Below the pieces are notes generated by a model. That model searched no databases, was not told the DNA's origin, and saw only the letters and a program-made list of their open reading frames with translations. Source: Clostridiales bacterium (lineage in GTDB: Bacteria; Bacillota; Clostridia; Lachnospirales; Lachnospiraceae). Taken from it: DNA of 5,326 bases. The DNA is taken from the NCBI GenBank assembly GCA_029267975.1, contig JAJUHH010000220.1, positions 1 through 5,326 on the forward strand. The letters run 5' to 3'. Shown here piece by piece: positions 5,317 to 5,326 of this stretch (the stretch's first letter is position 1; every line of letters starts with the position of its first letter). A program made the position numbers and the translations under genes.

Positions 5317-5326
5317 CTGGACTTTC

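Noticed and set aside
1..5326. CRISPR array, tRNA or rRNA genes
   Set aside because: No regularly spaced repeats, cloverleaf or rRNA segment seen on either strand.

Overview
The window looks like a low-to-mid G+C Firmicute, most likely a clostridial or Lachnospiraceae-type bacterium. This rests on strong AGGAGG-type ribosome binding sites, AAA/GAA/ATA-rich codon use and the protein families present. It is an inference from style, not an identification.

Left part (1-3255). A lysophosphatidic acid acyltransferase (PlsC family) runs rightward from beyond the left edge. It meets head-on, with a 4-base stop-codon overlap, a leftward three-gene ABC-2 transporter operon. Read in its own direction the operon is permease A (3255-2488), permease B (2498-1650), ATPase (1699-680). 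The genes overlap one another, as expected for a translationally coupled export complex of the COG4587/COG3694/COG4586 type. The substrate cannot be read from the sequence.

Middle (3256-3648). A hairpin plus T-run terminator on the minus strand lies between the operon and a small leftward gene of 66 codons (3572-3372) of unknown function.

Right part (about 3649-5316 or a little beyond). A complete-looking IS110-group insertion sequence. It has an intact 408-residue DEDD/Tnp20 recombinase (3949-5175). Upstream lies a roughly 300-base non-coding left end with an extended -10 promoter and, starting at the predicted transcription start, a strongly structured RNA of about 233 nt (3687-3919). The place, the promoter, the AGTG...CACT ends and the chain of hairpins match what is known of IS110 bridge RNAs (seekRNAs), which guide the recombinase to target and donor DNA. 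One internal loop pairs plausibly with DNA on both sides of the element, which suggests CT core dinucleotides at 3647-3648 and 5317-5318. The exact ends stay uncertain because the window stops about 8 bases past the proposed right end.

The most interesting content is this element. Its guide RNA may be partly readable, it has an extra 13-bp stem-loop compared with the IS621 RNA as I recall it, and its 3' part is complementary over 26 bases to the DNA at the element's left tip.
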